DNA of 64,000 nucleotides, from assembly GCA_947462925.1 (NCBI GenBank), contig CANHQP010000016.1, forward strand, positions 1 to 64,000, given 5' to 3'. Every line of letters starts with the position of its first letter. The stretch's first letter is position 1. This document shows, piece by piece, positions 7,898 through 17,300 of this stretch. The position numbers and the translations under genes are program-made. Origin of the DNA: Flavobacteriia bacterium. Its GTDB lineage: Bacteria; Bacteroidota; Bacteroidia; Flavobacteriales_D; Crocinitomicaceae. Under the pieces are notes generated by a model. The model searched no databases, was not told where the DNA came from, and saw nothing but the letters and a program-made list of their open reading frames with translations.

Positions 7898-8944
7898 ATG
7901 ATTCGCGCGACTTTCGAGAAAAAAACTTTTCATTTCAAGCGACCAAGTGGAACGAGTAGGGGAGTATTGACCGAAAAACACGCTTGGTTTATTTCACTTT
8001 CAGATTCCGAAAATCCTACTGTAATTGGTTTGGGAGAATGCAGTATTATTCCTGGACTTTCACCTGATTTCGTTGATTTTGAACAATATGAAAATCAAGT
8101 AAAATCTTGTTGCGACCAAATCAATTCAAGTGTTAACACATTTGAATCAATCGAAATTTTGTGTGCAGAAATCGGCGAATTTCCTTCCATTGTTTTTGGA
8201 ATTGAAACCGCATTGTTGGATTTGAGAAATGGCGGAAAATCGTTCTTTTACGATACGTCGTTTACCAGAAGTGAAACCAAAATTCCCATCAACGGATTGA
8301 TTTGGATGGGCGATGAAGCATACATGCAAGCGCAAATTGAGGATAAATTGCAAGAAGGATATCGTTGCATCAAAATGAAGATTGGCGCCATAGAATTTGA
8401 CAAAGAATTCGCCATTTTGGAATCATTGCGCCAGCGTTTTCCTGCGGATCAATTGACATTGCGCGTCGATGCAAACGGTGCTTTTTCTGTCCTTGAAGCG
8501 TTGGAAAGATTGACTCAATTGTCGACTTTGGAAATCCATTCAATTGAACAACCCATACAAGTGAATCAATGGGAAGCGATGGCAGAATTGTGTCAAAAAT
8601 CGCCATTACCAATTGCGTTGGACGAAGAATTGATTGGCATTCATGAATTGGAAGCGAAACGAAATTTATTGGAAACGATTCAACCGCATTATATCATTTT
8701 GAAACCAAGTTTACACGGTGGAATTTCGGGAACGAAATCTTGGATTGAAATAGCTGAAAAATTGAATATTCCGTGGTGGATTACTTCTGCTTTGGAGTCC
8801 AATGTTGGTTTAAATCACATTGCCCAATTCACCTCAACTTACGATAATTTGCTTTTTCAAGGATTGGGAACTGGCGGTTTGTATGTGGAGAATACACCAA
8901 CCAAAATGCAAACGAAAGGCGGTTTTTTGGAAATGTTACAGTAA
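7898..8944 (+). CDS. menC: o-succinylbenzoate synthase-like enolase-superfamily enzyme
   Basis: A 348-aa enolase-superfamily protein. Key residues can be read in order: the KMKIG lysines, Asp in RVDANGAFS, Glu in SIEQP, Asp-Glu in ALDEEL and the C-terminal lysine in ILKPSLHGG. In menaquinone synthesis the enzyme dehydrates SHCHC to o-succinylbenzoate. The start at 7898 is chosen because it sits 4 bp after menA and the protein then begins MIRATFEKKTFHFKRP; the longer frame from 7826 is inside menA. Dipeptide epimerases share the fold, but the menA neighbour argues for MenC. The stop lies 2 bp from the convergent coaE stop. Confidence 0.9.
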   Translation: MIRATFEKKTFHFKRPSGTSRGVLTEKHAWFISLSDSENPTVIGLGECSIIPGLSPDFVDFEQYENQVKSCCDQINSSVNTFESIEILCAEIGEFPSIVFGIETALLDLRNGGKSFFYDTSFTRSETKIPINGLIWMGDEAYMQAQIEDKLQEGYRCIKMKIGAIEFDKEFAILESLRQRFPADQLTLRVDANGAFSVLEALERLTQLSTLEIHSIEQPIQVNQWEAMAELCQKSPLPIALDEELIGIHELEAKRNLLETIQPHYIILKPSLHGGISGTKSWIEIAEKLNIPWWITSALESNVGLNHIAQFTSTYDNLLFQGLGTGGLYVENTPTKMQTKGGFLEMLQ

Positions 8945-8946
8945 AA

Positions 8947-9519
8947 TTACAGCAAGTGTAAAATCTTCAAAATTTGCGGTACAATCAAGGTTTCATCGTT
9001 GTTTAAAATTTCAAAATCACACAGTTTTTGTCTAGAATGATCGTCCAATTGGTGTGACATTCGCTCTAAAACAGCTTCGCGTGTTGTATGATCTCTTTCC
9101 ATCACTCTCTGAATGCGGGTTTCACGGTCGGCGGTTACTAAAATGGTTGCGTCAAATCGTTTGTAAGAACCAGTTTCAAAAAGCAAAGCAGATTCATTGA
9201 AAACAAGCAAAGAACTTTGAATATTTTTCCAATTTTCAAAGGCGCGGAAAACAGCGGGGTGGACTAAATCGTTGACTTTGTTTTTGAGCTGATGGTTTTT
9301 GAAAATTTGTTCGGCAACGAATGGTCGATTGAGTTCATTGTTTATATATGTGTTTTCACCTAAAAGAGAAATCAATTCATTTTTGAGGTTTTGATCTTCC
9401 TTCATCGCTTTTTTAGCTTCTGCATCCGCGTAGAAAACTGGATATCCGATTTTTTCTAATATTTTGCAAACAAGGGACTTTCCAGAGCCAATTCCTCCTG
9501 TGATTCCAATTGATTTCAT
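8947..9519 (-). CDS. coaE: Dephospho-CoA kinase
   Basis: A 190-aa P-loop kinase for the last step of coenzyme A synthesis, phosphorylating the 3'-hydroxyl of dephospho-CoA. Walker A is GGIGSGKS at residues 8-15. YADAEAKK a little further corresponds to the family motif with the conserved Asp, and LLFETG and the RMSHQ region are typical. It is on the minus strand, convergent with menC with only 2 bp between stops. A terminator separates it from the upstream SiaC-like gene, so it probably has its own promoter close to the terminator T tract. Confidence 0.95.
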   Translation of the reverse strand: MKSIGITGGIGSGKSLVCKILEKIGYPVFYADAEAKKAMKEDQNLKNELISLLGENTYINNELNRPFVAEQIFKNHQLKNKVNDLVHPAVFRAFENWKNIQSSLLVFNESALLFETGSYKRFDATILVTADRETRIQRVMERDHTTREAVLERMSHQLDDHSRQKLCDFEILNNDETLIVPQILKILHLL

Positions 9520-9533
9520 GTAAACGAAATTAC

Positions 9534-9570
9534 AAAAAAAAATCTTGGCACAATTGAAGGCGCCAAGATT
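9534..9570 (-). terminator. Intrinsic terminator after the SiaC-like gene
   Basis: Minus-strand stem AATCTTGGC / GCCAAGATT (9562-9570 with 9541-9549), 12-nt loop, then a T run. It ends about 15 bp before the coaE start codon. Confidence 0.85.
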
Positions 9571-9598
9571 TCAGTTTCTTTATGATTGTTTGAGAATC

Positions 9599-9979
9599 TT
9601 AGATTTCGTCAACTTGAATCATTTTGAAAGGCAAAGAAATGATTGCTTGATAATCTTCACCTGCCTCCTCCATGTCTTCATCATCTGTTTCAAAGTACCA
9701 ATTGATTTTCACTTCAGTACCTTTTCCATTGATTGATTCTAATTTTTTGAAGAAATCTAATATACATTTAGAAGAAGACGTATTGAAATATTCCAATTTC
9801 ACATCTACATCTGTTACTGCAGCTGGTTTTTTGCTGTAGCCATCAATCCACTCATTTAACGGTTTGTAAAATTCAACAGAGTTTTCTGGAATCGATCTTC
9901 CTTTAAGTTCCAGTTTGCCAACAGATTGAAATGAAATAGCTGGTGTTTTAGCCGATCCGTCGAGTTTTAAATTTTCCAT
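9599..9979 (-). CDS. SiaC-family regulatory phosphoprotein (DUF1987)
   Basis: A 126-aa protein matching the SiaC/DUF1987 family. The hallmark YFNTSSSKCI is at residues 64-73; Thr67 aligns with the threonine that is phosphorylated in Pseudomonas aeruginosa SiaC (Thr68). In that organism SiaB phosphorylates and SiaA dephosphorylates SiaC, and unphosphorylated SiaC activates the diguanylate cyclase SiaD. Here it lies 24 bp after a SiaB-like gene, but no SiaA phosphatase or cyclase gene is adjacent, so the output partner is unknown. A terminator follows. Confidence 0.85.
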   Translation of the reverse strand: MENLKLDGSAKTPAISFQSVGKLELKGRSIPENSVEFYKPLNEWIDGYSKKPAAVTDVDVKLEYFNTSSSKCILDFFKKLESINGKGTEVKINWYFETDDEDMEEAGEDYQAIISLPFKMIQVDEI

Positions 9980-10003
9980 ATTTTGTGCTGATTTGAATAG
10001 TAT

Positions 10004-10564
10004 TTAATTAATCCTTACGTTTAAAGAGAAGAAATGGTTTCTTTCATTGATCGGAATAATTTCATAATTTAATTTGTTACCTGTTTTTCTTGCAATATCA
10101 ATGAACCCCAATCCGGCAGTTCCTTTCTCAGAAAGCTGTCCTGAATGGAGCGTGTCTTGGTAATGCCTTTTCAAAGAAATCGAATCCATTTGATTGATTG
10201 TCTCTAACTTACTGATGATGGTTTCTGCGCTTTCAGTGTCAATCACATTTCCAGTTTTAATATGGAAACTATCATTGCCTTTTGCAACCATAAAATATGC
10301 AGATTTTGGTGGAATGTCTTCAAAGTATTCAGTCGAAACATGTTCGCTTTGATCAATGTGGTGATATAGGTTTTGCAAACATTCAACCATCACATAATAA
10401 ACCTTCTTTTTAACCAAATTGTTTTGCTCCAATTCGTCCATTTTGGATTCCATCAAGGATAAAATATCATTGATAAACTCAGTGTTTACAATTCCTTTAT
10501 AAGAACACAAAACCTCGGTTTCTTCCATTAAATGATTAAAATTATACATGCTGCTAGCGTTCAT
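10004..10564 (-). CDS. SiaB-family protein kinase
   Basis: A protein of about 186 aa resembling SiaB, a GHKL-like kinase. The helix YYVMVECLQNLYHH corresponds to the N box, and the C-terminal GTAGLGFIDIARKTG stretch to the glycine-rich ATP lid. It precedes the SiaC-like gene, its expected substrate. The start at 10564 (MNASSMYNF) is preferred to the longer frame from 10594, because a TATATTTG -7 element covers 10592-10599 and transcription would begin inside that extension. In P. aeruginosa SiaB keeps SiaC phosphorylated. Confidence 0.8.
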   Translation of the reverse strand: MNASSMYNFNHLMEETEVLCSYKGIVNTEFINDILSLMESKMDELEQNNLVKKKVYYVMVECLQNLYHHIDQSEHVSTEYFEDIPPKSAYFMVAKGNDSFHIKTGNVIDTESAETIISKLETINQMDSISLKRHYQDTLHSGQLSEKGTAGLGFIDIARKTGNKLNYEIIPINERNHFFSLNVRIN

Positions 10565-10591
10565 TCGAACTATATTATCAGTAGTTTTTAG

Positions 10592-10599
10592 CAAATATA
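10592..10599 (-). promoter_or_regulatory. -7 element for the siaB-siaC-like operon
   Basis: TATATTTG on the minus strand matches TAnnTTTG, about 28 bp before the preferred start codon. It decides against the longer annotated start. Confidence 0.6.
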
Positions 10600-10790
10600 T
10601 TAAAAAAAATGAATTGTAATCATTTGATATACATTTTTTTCACAAAGCGTTAGAAATAAATACCTGAACTTTTGGCACTATTCTTTTTAACTGGCTTTCT
10701 CGAATTGATGAAGGATTTGAAAAATGATGGCTTTTTAACTCAAATGCAAGACGTTTAGACTTGTCCCAAGTATTGAGAAGCTTCAAATTG

Positions 10791-10798
10791 TAACTTTG
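10791..10798 (+). promoter_or_regulatory. -7 element for the methyltransferase-ZIP operon
   Basis: TAACTTTG matches TAnnTTTG. The transcription start would fall near 10805, so a frame start at 10796 cannot be the real one. Confidence 0.6.
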
Positions 10799-10849
10799 CG
10801 AACATTAATGCAATTTAATTTCAATAAGTTCCTTATTTTTGTCGAAGCA

Positions 10850-11599
10850 ATGGAAAATCAAAAACAAGATTTGGAATGGTTTGAGTCATGGTTTAATACC
10901 ATCTATTATCACATTCTTTATCAAAATCGTAACGAGAAGGAAGCTGAATTGTTTGTCCAAAACTTGGTTTCAAAATTGAAAATTCAAGCATCCAACAATG
11001 TCCTTGACTTGGCTTGTGGAAAAGGGCGTCATTCAATTATTTTAAATAAATTGGGATTGAATGTAACGGGTGTAGATTTGTCATCTAATAGTATTGCAAA
11101 AGCCAAAAAATACGAAAACGAAAAGTTGAAGTTTTTTGTGCAGGATATGCGTGACCCAATTCCTGATGCACAGTTTGATTTCATTGTCAATCTTTTTACC
11201 AGTTTTGGCTATTTTGATCACCATCAAGACAATCTCAAGGTATTGAAAGCCATTCATCAAATGTTGGTGCCAGGCGGAACATTAATTATCGATTTTTTCA
11301 ATTTGCACAGGGTTATCAAAGAAATGAAGGCGCAAGAAATGAAGTCGATTGAAGGCATTGATTTTCATATTTCAAAACGTTTTGACGGTCACCATATTTA
11401 TAAGACAATTGAGTTCGAGGCCGAAGGAAAACAACATTCATACACTGAAAAAGTGCAAGGGTTATCGGAAGCTGATTTTAAAAATTTATTAATCCAAGCT
11501 GATTTTGAATTAATTGAAATGTTTGGAGATTTTTATCTAAATCCTTTTGATTCTGAAATTTCTGACAGAATCATTTTAGTAGTTCGAAAAAAAATATGA
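10850..11599 (+). CDS. Class I SAM-dependent methyltransferase
   Basis: A 249-aa protein with a methyltransferase Rossmann core. Motif I is VLDLACGKGRHS, the acidic residue after strand 2 is in VTGVDLSS, and FVQDMRDPIP is the motif II region. The start at 10850 (MENQKQDLEWF) is chosen because the upstream frame overlaps a -7 promoter element. The stop overlaps the ATG of the ZIP transporter gene (ATGA), so the two are translationally coupled. The substrate cannot be read from sequence; small-molecule and protein methylation are both possible. Confidence 0.85.
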   Translation: MENQKQDLEWFESWFNTIYYHILYQNRNEKEAELFVQNLVSKLKIQASNNVLDLACGKGRHSIILNKLGLNVTGVDLSSNSIAKAKKYENEKLKFFVQDMRDPIPDAQFDFIVNLFTSFGYFDHHQDNLKVLKAIHQMLVPGGTLIIDFFNLHRVIKEMKAQEMKSIEGIDFHISKRFDGHHIYKTIEFEAEGKQHSYTEKVQGLSEADFKNLLIQADFELIEMFGDFYLNPFDSEISDRIILVVRKKI

Positions 11600-12327
11600 C
11601 AGAAATTTGGAATATTTTGGCATTAATTGCTGCAGTTTTGTTGGGCGGATTACTGGTGATTTGGGTTGATTCTTACAAACAAAAAAACCTCATTAAAATC
11701 ATGTTGGCATTCAGTGGTGGATTTTTGTTGGCCATTGCTTTCAATCATTTTTTACCTGAATTATACGCCGCGCACAATAATTCCATTGGTTTGTATGTCA
11801 TTCTTGGATTTTTGATTCAATTGATTTTAGAATATTTTTCTGGCGGAATCGAACACGGTCACGTGCACATTCATAAAGGAAAAGCCATGCCTTGGATGTT
11901 GTTTATTTCCCTTTCAATCCACTCTTTTGTGGAAGGAATTCCATTGGCGATTCCCGAGGTTGCGGAAGTGGGACACCATCATTCACATTTGTCTGGACAG
12001 TCGCTTTTATTAGGAATCATTTTTCACCAAACACCTGTTGCAATTGCTTTGATGACACTGTTGAGAAGTTCAACTTTTAGTCTCAAAAAATCGTGGTTTG
12101 TGCTTGCACTTTTTGCTCTAATGACACCTGCGGGATTGGTTTTTGGTTATTTCACGCAAGGTTCTTTGGGATTCATTAACATGGATATTTTGCTTGCCAT
12201 TGTAGTCGGAATGTTTTTGCACATTTCCACCACAATCATCTTCGAAGCAAGCGAAAATCACCGATTTAATCTAGCGAAATTGGCCAGCATTTTTGTCGGT
12301 GTAACCTTGGCTTTGTTAATTCAATAA
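11596..12327 (+). CDS. ZIP family metal transporter
   Basis: A 243-aa membrane protein with about eight hydrophobic segments. The ZIP metal site motifs are in HSFVEGIPLAI (helix 4) and FHQTPVAIALM (helix 5), with a histidine-rich loop HGHVHIHKG before and GHHHSHLSG between them. ZIP proteins carry zinc, iron or manganese into the cytoplasm. It overlaps the upstream methyltransferase gene by 4 bp. Its stop faces the trmB stop 35 bp away. Confidence 0.93.
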   Translation: MTEIWNILALIAAVLLGGLLVIWVDSYKQKNLIKIMLAFSGGFLLAIAFNHFLPELYAAHNNSIGLYVILGFLIQLILEYFSGGIEHGHVHIHKGKAMPWMLFISLSIHSFVEGIPLAIPEVAEVGHHHSHLSGQSLLLGIIFHQTPVAIALMTLLRSSTFSLKKSWFVLALFALMTPAGLVFGYFTQGSLGFINMDILLAIVVGMFLHISTTIIFEASENHRFNLAKLASIFVGVTLALLIQ

Positions 12328-12362
12328 TCGATTTTCCCTGAGTGTTTTGATAATTCTATCTT

Positions 12363-13043
12363 TTAGTGAATCCTAAACTTACAATACTTGATTACTGAAC
12401 CTTTCGCTGTAAACAGCTGCTCATAATGTGTTTTGATGTGGAAAATTTCCTTGGTTTTTTCATCCAAATCAGCTGGCAATGTACCATATAAATCCCAAGT
12501 CAATTCTAAGCAATCGTACCCGTGTTCTTTGATTTCCTCTTCGGTCGATTCAAACAACAAATCGCTGTCCGTTTTCAAGTGAACAATGCCATCTTTTTTC
12601 AAGATTTGACGGTATTTGTCGATGAAAAGTTTTGATGTCAAGCGTTTTTTAGGTTTGTTTGGTTGAGGATCCGAAAAAGTCAACCAAATTTCATCTACTT
12701 CTCCTTCAGCGAAATAATCTAGAATAAAGTCAATTTTTGTGCGCAAGAATGCAACATTCGATAAATTGCGCTCCACTGCATCTTTCGCTCCAACCCAAAT
12801 ACGTGCACCTTTGATGTCAAGTCCGATGAAGTTTTTGTTTGGAAAATGGTCTGCCAAACCAATGGTGTATTCTCCTTTTCCGCAGCCCAATTCAAGTACA
12901 ATTGGATTTTCATTTTTGAAATAATCTTTATTCCATTTTCCTTTCAAATCAAAAGGTATCGAATGATCTGAAACCAAAGTTGGTTCGAAAACGTTCGACC
13001 ATTCCTTCATTTCAGTAAATCTGCGGAGTTTGTTCTTTGCCAT
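12363..13043 (-). CDS. trmB: tRNA (guanine-N7)-methyltransferase TrmB
   Basis: A 226-aa SAM-dependent enzyme that makes m7G46 in the tRNA variable loop. Motif I is VLELGCGKGEYT, followed by NFIGLDIKGAR. The TrmB signature FSDPQPNKPKKRLT and the C-terminal TKEIFHIKTHYEQLF are clear; the latter corresponds to the conserved TxxExK/R-like segment. Length is normal. Convergent with the ZIP gene; a -7 element is placed 17 bp upstream of the ATG. Confidence 0.95.
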   Translation of the reverse strand: MAKNKLRRFTEMKEWSNVFEPTLVSDHSIPFDLKGKWNKDYFKNENPIVLELGCGKGEYTIGLADHFPNKNFIGLDIKGARIWVGAKDAVERNLSNVAFLRTKIDFILDYFAEGEVDEIWLTFSDPQPNKPKKRLTSKLFIDKYRQILKKDGIVHLKTDSDLLFESTEEEIKEHGYDCLELTWDLYGTLPADLDEKTKEIFHIKTHYEQLFTAKGSVIKYCKFRIH

Positions 13044-13059
13044 ATTCTAAATCTGGGCG

Positions 13060-13067
13060 CAAAGATA
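13060..13067 (-). promoter_or_regulatory. -7 element for trmB
   Basis: TATCTTTG on the minus strand matches TAnnTTTG, 17 bp before the trmB ATG, giving a very short leader. Confidence 0.6.
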
Positions 13068-13102
13068 AGGATTCTTTCAGAATGTTAAATGTTGGGAGAA
13101 AT

Positions 13103-13168
13103 CTTCATTCTCATTCTGTTTCTACTCTTCATTCTCTTTCTGTTTCTCATTCTGTCTATCATTCTGGT
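13103..13168. repeat. Pyrimidine-rich imperfect tandem repeat
   Basis: Two 21-bp copies beginning CTTCATTCT start at 13103 and 13127 and differ at one base; further CATTCTG echoes follow to 13168. The top strand is almost all C and T. It fills the gap between divergent trmB and the glycosyltransferase gene, so changes in copy number could alter spacing of the promoter. Confidence 0.7.
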
Positions 13169-13188
13169 TTTTTAAGTATCTTTGATTT

Positions 13189-14133
13189 GTGTTACCAGAA
13201 TCGATTTCAAATCAAAATGTGCTGATTTCTCCTTTGAATTGGGGAATGGGACATGTGTCGCGATCGATTGCGATAATACAGCAATTACTTGACCAAAAAA
13301 ATCAGGTTTTTGTGGCTTGCGACGACGATCAAAAAGCGGTTTTTGAAGTTTATTTTTCCAATTTGAATTTCATTGGACATCGACCATATCCATTTCAATT
13401 TTCTGGAAAAGGAAATTGGGCTTGGGATTTATTTCTGCAACGCAAAAGACTTCTGGAACGATTTGCGCAAGAACAAAAAGAAGTCGAACAATACATTGTT
13501 GATTTTCAAATTGATGTTGTACTTTCAGACCATCGATATGGTTTTTTTTCGAAGTTAAAACCAAGTGTTTTTATCACACATCAATTGCATTTACCTTTGA
13601 AATGGTTTCAAAAACCGATGCAATTTGTGCACCAAAAATTGATTCAAAATTTCAGTGCTGTTTGGGTGTTGGACGATGAAAAACAATCGTTGGCTGGCAA
13701 ATTAAGTCGTGCGATTAAACATCCAGATTTGCACTACATCGGCGGGAGATCAAGGTTTCAATTGCCTGCTGATAAAGTGGAAATATGCAATCAATTGTAC
13801 CTCGTGAGCGGGCCTTTGCCTTATTCACAAGATTTTTTGAATGAGTGCATCGCTTTGGCGCAGCAAAACAAAGGAAACAATGTCTTACTTTATCCCAAAG
13901 GTTTGATTTTACCCGAAAATTTGCCCGAAAATCTGCAATGTATCGAAGCGCAAAATTGGAAAGAGACAGATGTATTTTTGCGGGGAGCTCAAAAAATCAT
14001 TTCCCGTTCAGGCTATTCTACCTTGATGGACTTGAAAATCTTGCAAAAAAACGCACAGTTGTTTCCTACACCCGGACAAGGTGAACAAATTTACTTGGCT
14101 CATTTTCATTCTGCTACAAAATGGGATGTTTGA
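13189..14133 (+). CDS. Glycosyltransferase-like protein (GT-B, MurG-like)
   Basis: A 314-aa protein with a GT-B layout. The N-terminal loop SPLNWGMGHVSRSIAII is the usual GxGHxxR nucleotide-sugar fold entry. The C-terminal half has SRSGYSTLMDLKIL and TPGQGEQIYLA, like the donor-binding region of MurG-type and related UDP-sugar transferases. No ATG is available near the conserved start, so a GTG at 13189, or a slightly later codon, is used; the exact start is uncertain. It stands alone after a pyrimidine-rich repeat. The acceptor and sugar are unknown; a cell-envelope role is an inference from the family. Confidence 0.78.
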   Translation: MLPESISNQNVLISPLNWGMGHVSRSIAIIQQLLDQKNQVFVACDDDQKAVFEVYFSNLNFIGHRPYPFQFSGKGNWAWDLFLQRKRLLERFAQEQKEVEQYIVDFQIDVVLSDHRYGFFSKLKPSVFITHQLHLPLKWFQKPMQFVHQKLIQNFSAVWVLDDEKQSLAGKLSRAIKHPDLHYIGGRSRFQLPADKVEICNQLYLVSGPLPYSQDFLNECIALAQQNKGNNVLLYPKGLILPENLPENLQCIEAQNWKETDVFLRGAQKIISRSGYSTLMDLKILQKNAQLFPTPGQGEQIYLAHFHSATKWDV

Positions 14134-14235
14134 GTAAACACATTTAACCAAGTTTGTTACTTATTTTTTGATTCATAATAAACTAATTATTAAGTTTTAA
14201 GCCGTTTATTAAGTTATCATTAATTGTCAAAAAGT

Positions 14236-14268
14236 TTTGTTTTTGCCAACTGAATTGTCGTAATTTTG
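14236..14268 (+). promoter_or_regulatory. Promoter of the giant surface protein gene
   Basis: TTTG at 14236-14239 and TAATTTTG at 14261-14268 are 21 bp apart, matching the Bacteroidota -33/-7 pattern. Transcription would start near 14275, which rules out the frame start at 14266 and supports 14344. Confidence 0.65.
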
Positions 14269-14343
14269 CAGCATCGATTGGATAACGTCCTTTTGCTGAT
14301 TTCTTTTGGCAAACTGTCTAATCGAAAAAACATTTTATGCTTC

Positions 14344-17300
14344 ATGATGATTCGCAGTTTATCGAATAAAACAACTAATTTTTACCGAAATTTTCTTTTC
14401 GCCTTTTGTGTCGTGTTTTTTGTGAATGTGGTATTTGGGCAACATTCTTTCACTGGAATTGGAGCTGGTAGCACTTACACACAAAATTTCGATGCCTTTA
14501 GAGGGACTAGTGCGACATTGCCTGCAAACTGGACAGTCGTAACAGCTTCTTATAATGCCACTTATCCTGTTTTAACTTCAGGTGCAGCAACCCCTACTGT
14601 TGCCAATGCTTCTGGAAATAATTGCTATGCTGGTCGTGCAGCTGCAGCAAGTTCAGATTATTCAATTGTACAAAAACAAGCAACTTCAGGTTCAACAACT
14701 TTTACACTTAGTACTTCAAATGGAACTGGAGCCACAATAAACGGTTTTGTTATTACTTGGAATGTTGAACAGTTTTCTTCTGCAGGAAGAGCATCAACTG
14801 TTAATTTTAGTTATAGTTTAAATGGCGGTGCATTTGTTACAACTGGAATTACTGGAACAACTTTGTTTACTGGAACAACAGGTTCTTCGACAACTTTCTC
14901 AGTTGTTCAAACAGCACGATCAATAACAATTACTGGTTTGTCTTTGGCAGCCGCTGGTACAGCAGATTTCAGAATATCAGTTGCAAATGGTTCAGGAAGC
15001 GGGAGTAATGCACATATTGGAATCGATGATTTTACTGTTTATCCAACTGCATCAACCCCATCAATCACTTTAGCTGATAACGGAACACAAATAGCTGCTG
15101 CGAATGTCAATGAAGGTACAACAACACACGTTTTGCACAAATCGTCTTTAGCGGTAATCACAGCAAATGCTTCACTTACAGGCATGACTTGTACGACAGC
15201 AGGTGGTTATGATGCAGCGGATATCACAAATTTGAAAGTGCGATATTCAGCGGATGCTACACTAGATGGCGCGGATGCTACTTTGAGTACCTTGTCAAGT
15301 CCGGGCACTGCTGGTTCGAAGACATTTCCTTCGTTTACGGCACAAACAATCAATTCAGGTTCAACAGGCTATATTTTCATAACGGCAGATATTGCAAACA
15401 GTTCTTCCTCGGGAGGAAATACCATTAATGTCAATGCTTTAGCAACGACAGATTTCACTTTCGCATCAGGAGCTAAATCAGGTTCTACAACTGCTGGAGG
15501 AACGCAAACGATTGTAGGGCCGTCTATTACATTGGCAGATAATGGAACACAAATCGCAGCTGCAAACGTTACTGAAGGAACTTCAACGCATGTTCTTCAT
15601 AAATCATCTTTAGCTGTTACCACTCTAAATGCTTCACTTACAGGCTTGACATGTACCACCGCAGGCGGTTATGATGCGGTGGATATTACGAATTTGAAAG
15701 TACGATATTCCGCTGATGCTACCCTAGACGGCGCTGATGCTACATTGAGTACCTTGTCAAGTCCGGGCGCGGCAGGTTCGAAAACATTTCCTTCGTTTAC
15801 GGCACAAACAATTAATTCAGGTTCAACAGGCTATATTTTTATCACAGCAGACATTGCGAGCAGTTCTTCTGCGGGAGGAAATACGATTAATGTCAATGCT
15901 TTAGCAGCGACAGATTTCACTTTTGCATCTGGAAACAAATCAGGTTCAACAAGTGCTGGAGGAACGCAAACGATTGTACCCATTGTAATACCAACAATTA
16001 GTAGTTCAGGGACTTTATCAGGACTTTCCACCACCTACGGAACGGCGAGTAGCAATACTACTTTCTCTGTTTCAGGTTCCGCATTGACCAATGATATTGT
16101 CGTTACTCCACCTTCAGGTTTTCAAGTTTCGCTTTCAGCAGGTTCAGGTTTTGGCACTTCACTAACATTAACACAAACGGCAGGCGTTGTTTCTTCCACT
16201 ACGATTTATGTGCGTTTGGCTGCAACTACCAACGCAGGAACTTACAGTGGAAACATCGTTTTGTCGTCCACGGGCGCAAGCAATGTGAATGTTGCCACGG
16301 TTTCAAGTACCGTGAATCCCGCAACTTTGACCATCACAGGACTTTCTGCTTCAAACAAAACATATGATGGAAACACAACCGTTTCAGTTTCAGGAACGGC
16401 CGCTTTTTCAGGTTTGCAAAATGGAGATTCATTTACGCCTTCAGGTTCACTCACTTGGGCATTTCCTTCAGCGAATGTTGGTTTACAAACATTGACAAGA
16501 ACAGGCTCGATTCTAGCCCCGAATTCAAATTATACAGTCACACAACCAAGTTTAACCGCAACGATTACTGCCAAAGCTTTGACAATCACAAGTGCAACAG
16601 GAAGTAACAAAGTTTTTGACAATACAACCACTGCCACTTTCACAGGAACATTGACAGGCGTCGTTTCACCAGATGTAGTGACTTTCACAGGATCAGGGAC
16701 ATTTGCAACAGCTACCGCGGGAACGGGAATTGCCATTACATCTACCTCAACGTTGGGTGGTGCTGGCGCAGGAAATTACACTTTGACGCAACCAACAGGA
16801 ATTACAGCAAACATCACGCAAGCATCGCAAACCATCACATTTAGCTCATTGTTGGATAAGAATGTAGGAGATGCTAGCTTCAATTTGACTGCAACCGCTA
16901 GTTCAGGATTGACTGTCACTTACACAAGTTCAAATCCAGCAGTTGCGACTGTTTCAGGAAATACAGTAACGATTGTAGGAGCTGGAACAACAGTAATTAC
17001 CGCTTCACAAAGCGGAAATGTGAATTATGCTGCAGCAAGTGATGTGAACCAAAATCAAGTTGTGTTGAATGGACCTTGTGTATCTGAAGACTTTACATCG
17101 GCGGCGCAACCAAGTGGATGGATAAATTCTGGTTCAGGGATTTCTTACACATCGAATTACATTGATATGTCTGTTAATACAGGAACCGTAACTACTGTCG
17201 CAATTGCTAATCCTGCGAGTTTAGCCTTTTATCTAAGTCGAACCACAAACACGACAGCAAAAAATTTAAATGTAGAAATATCAACAACAAGTCAATCAAG

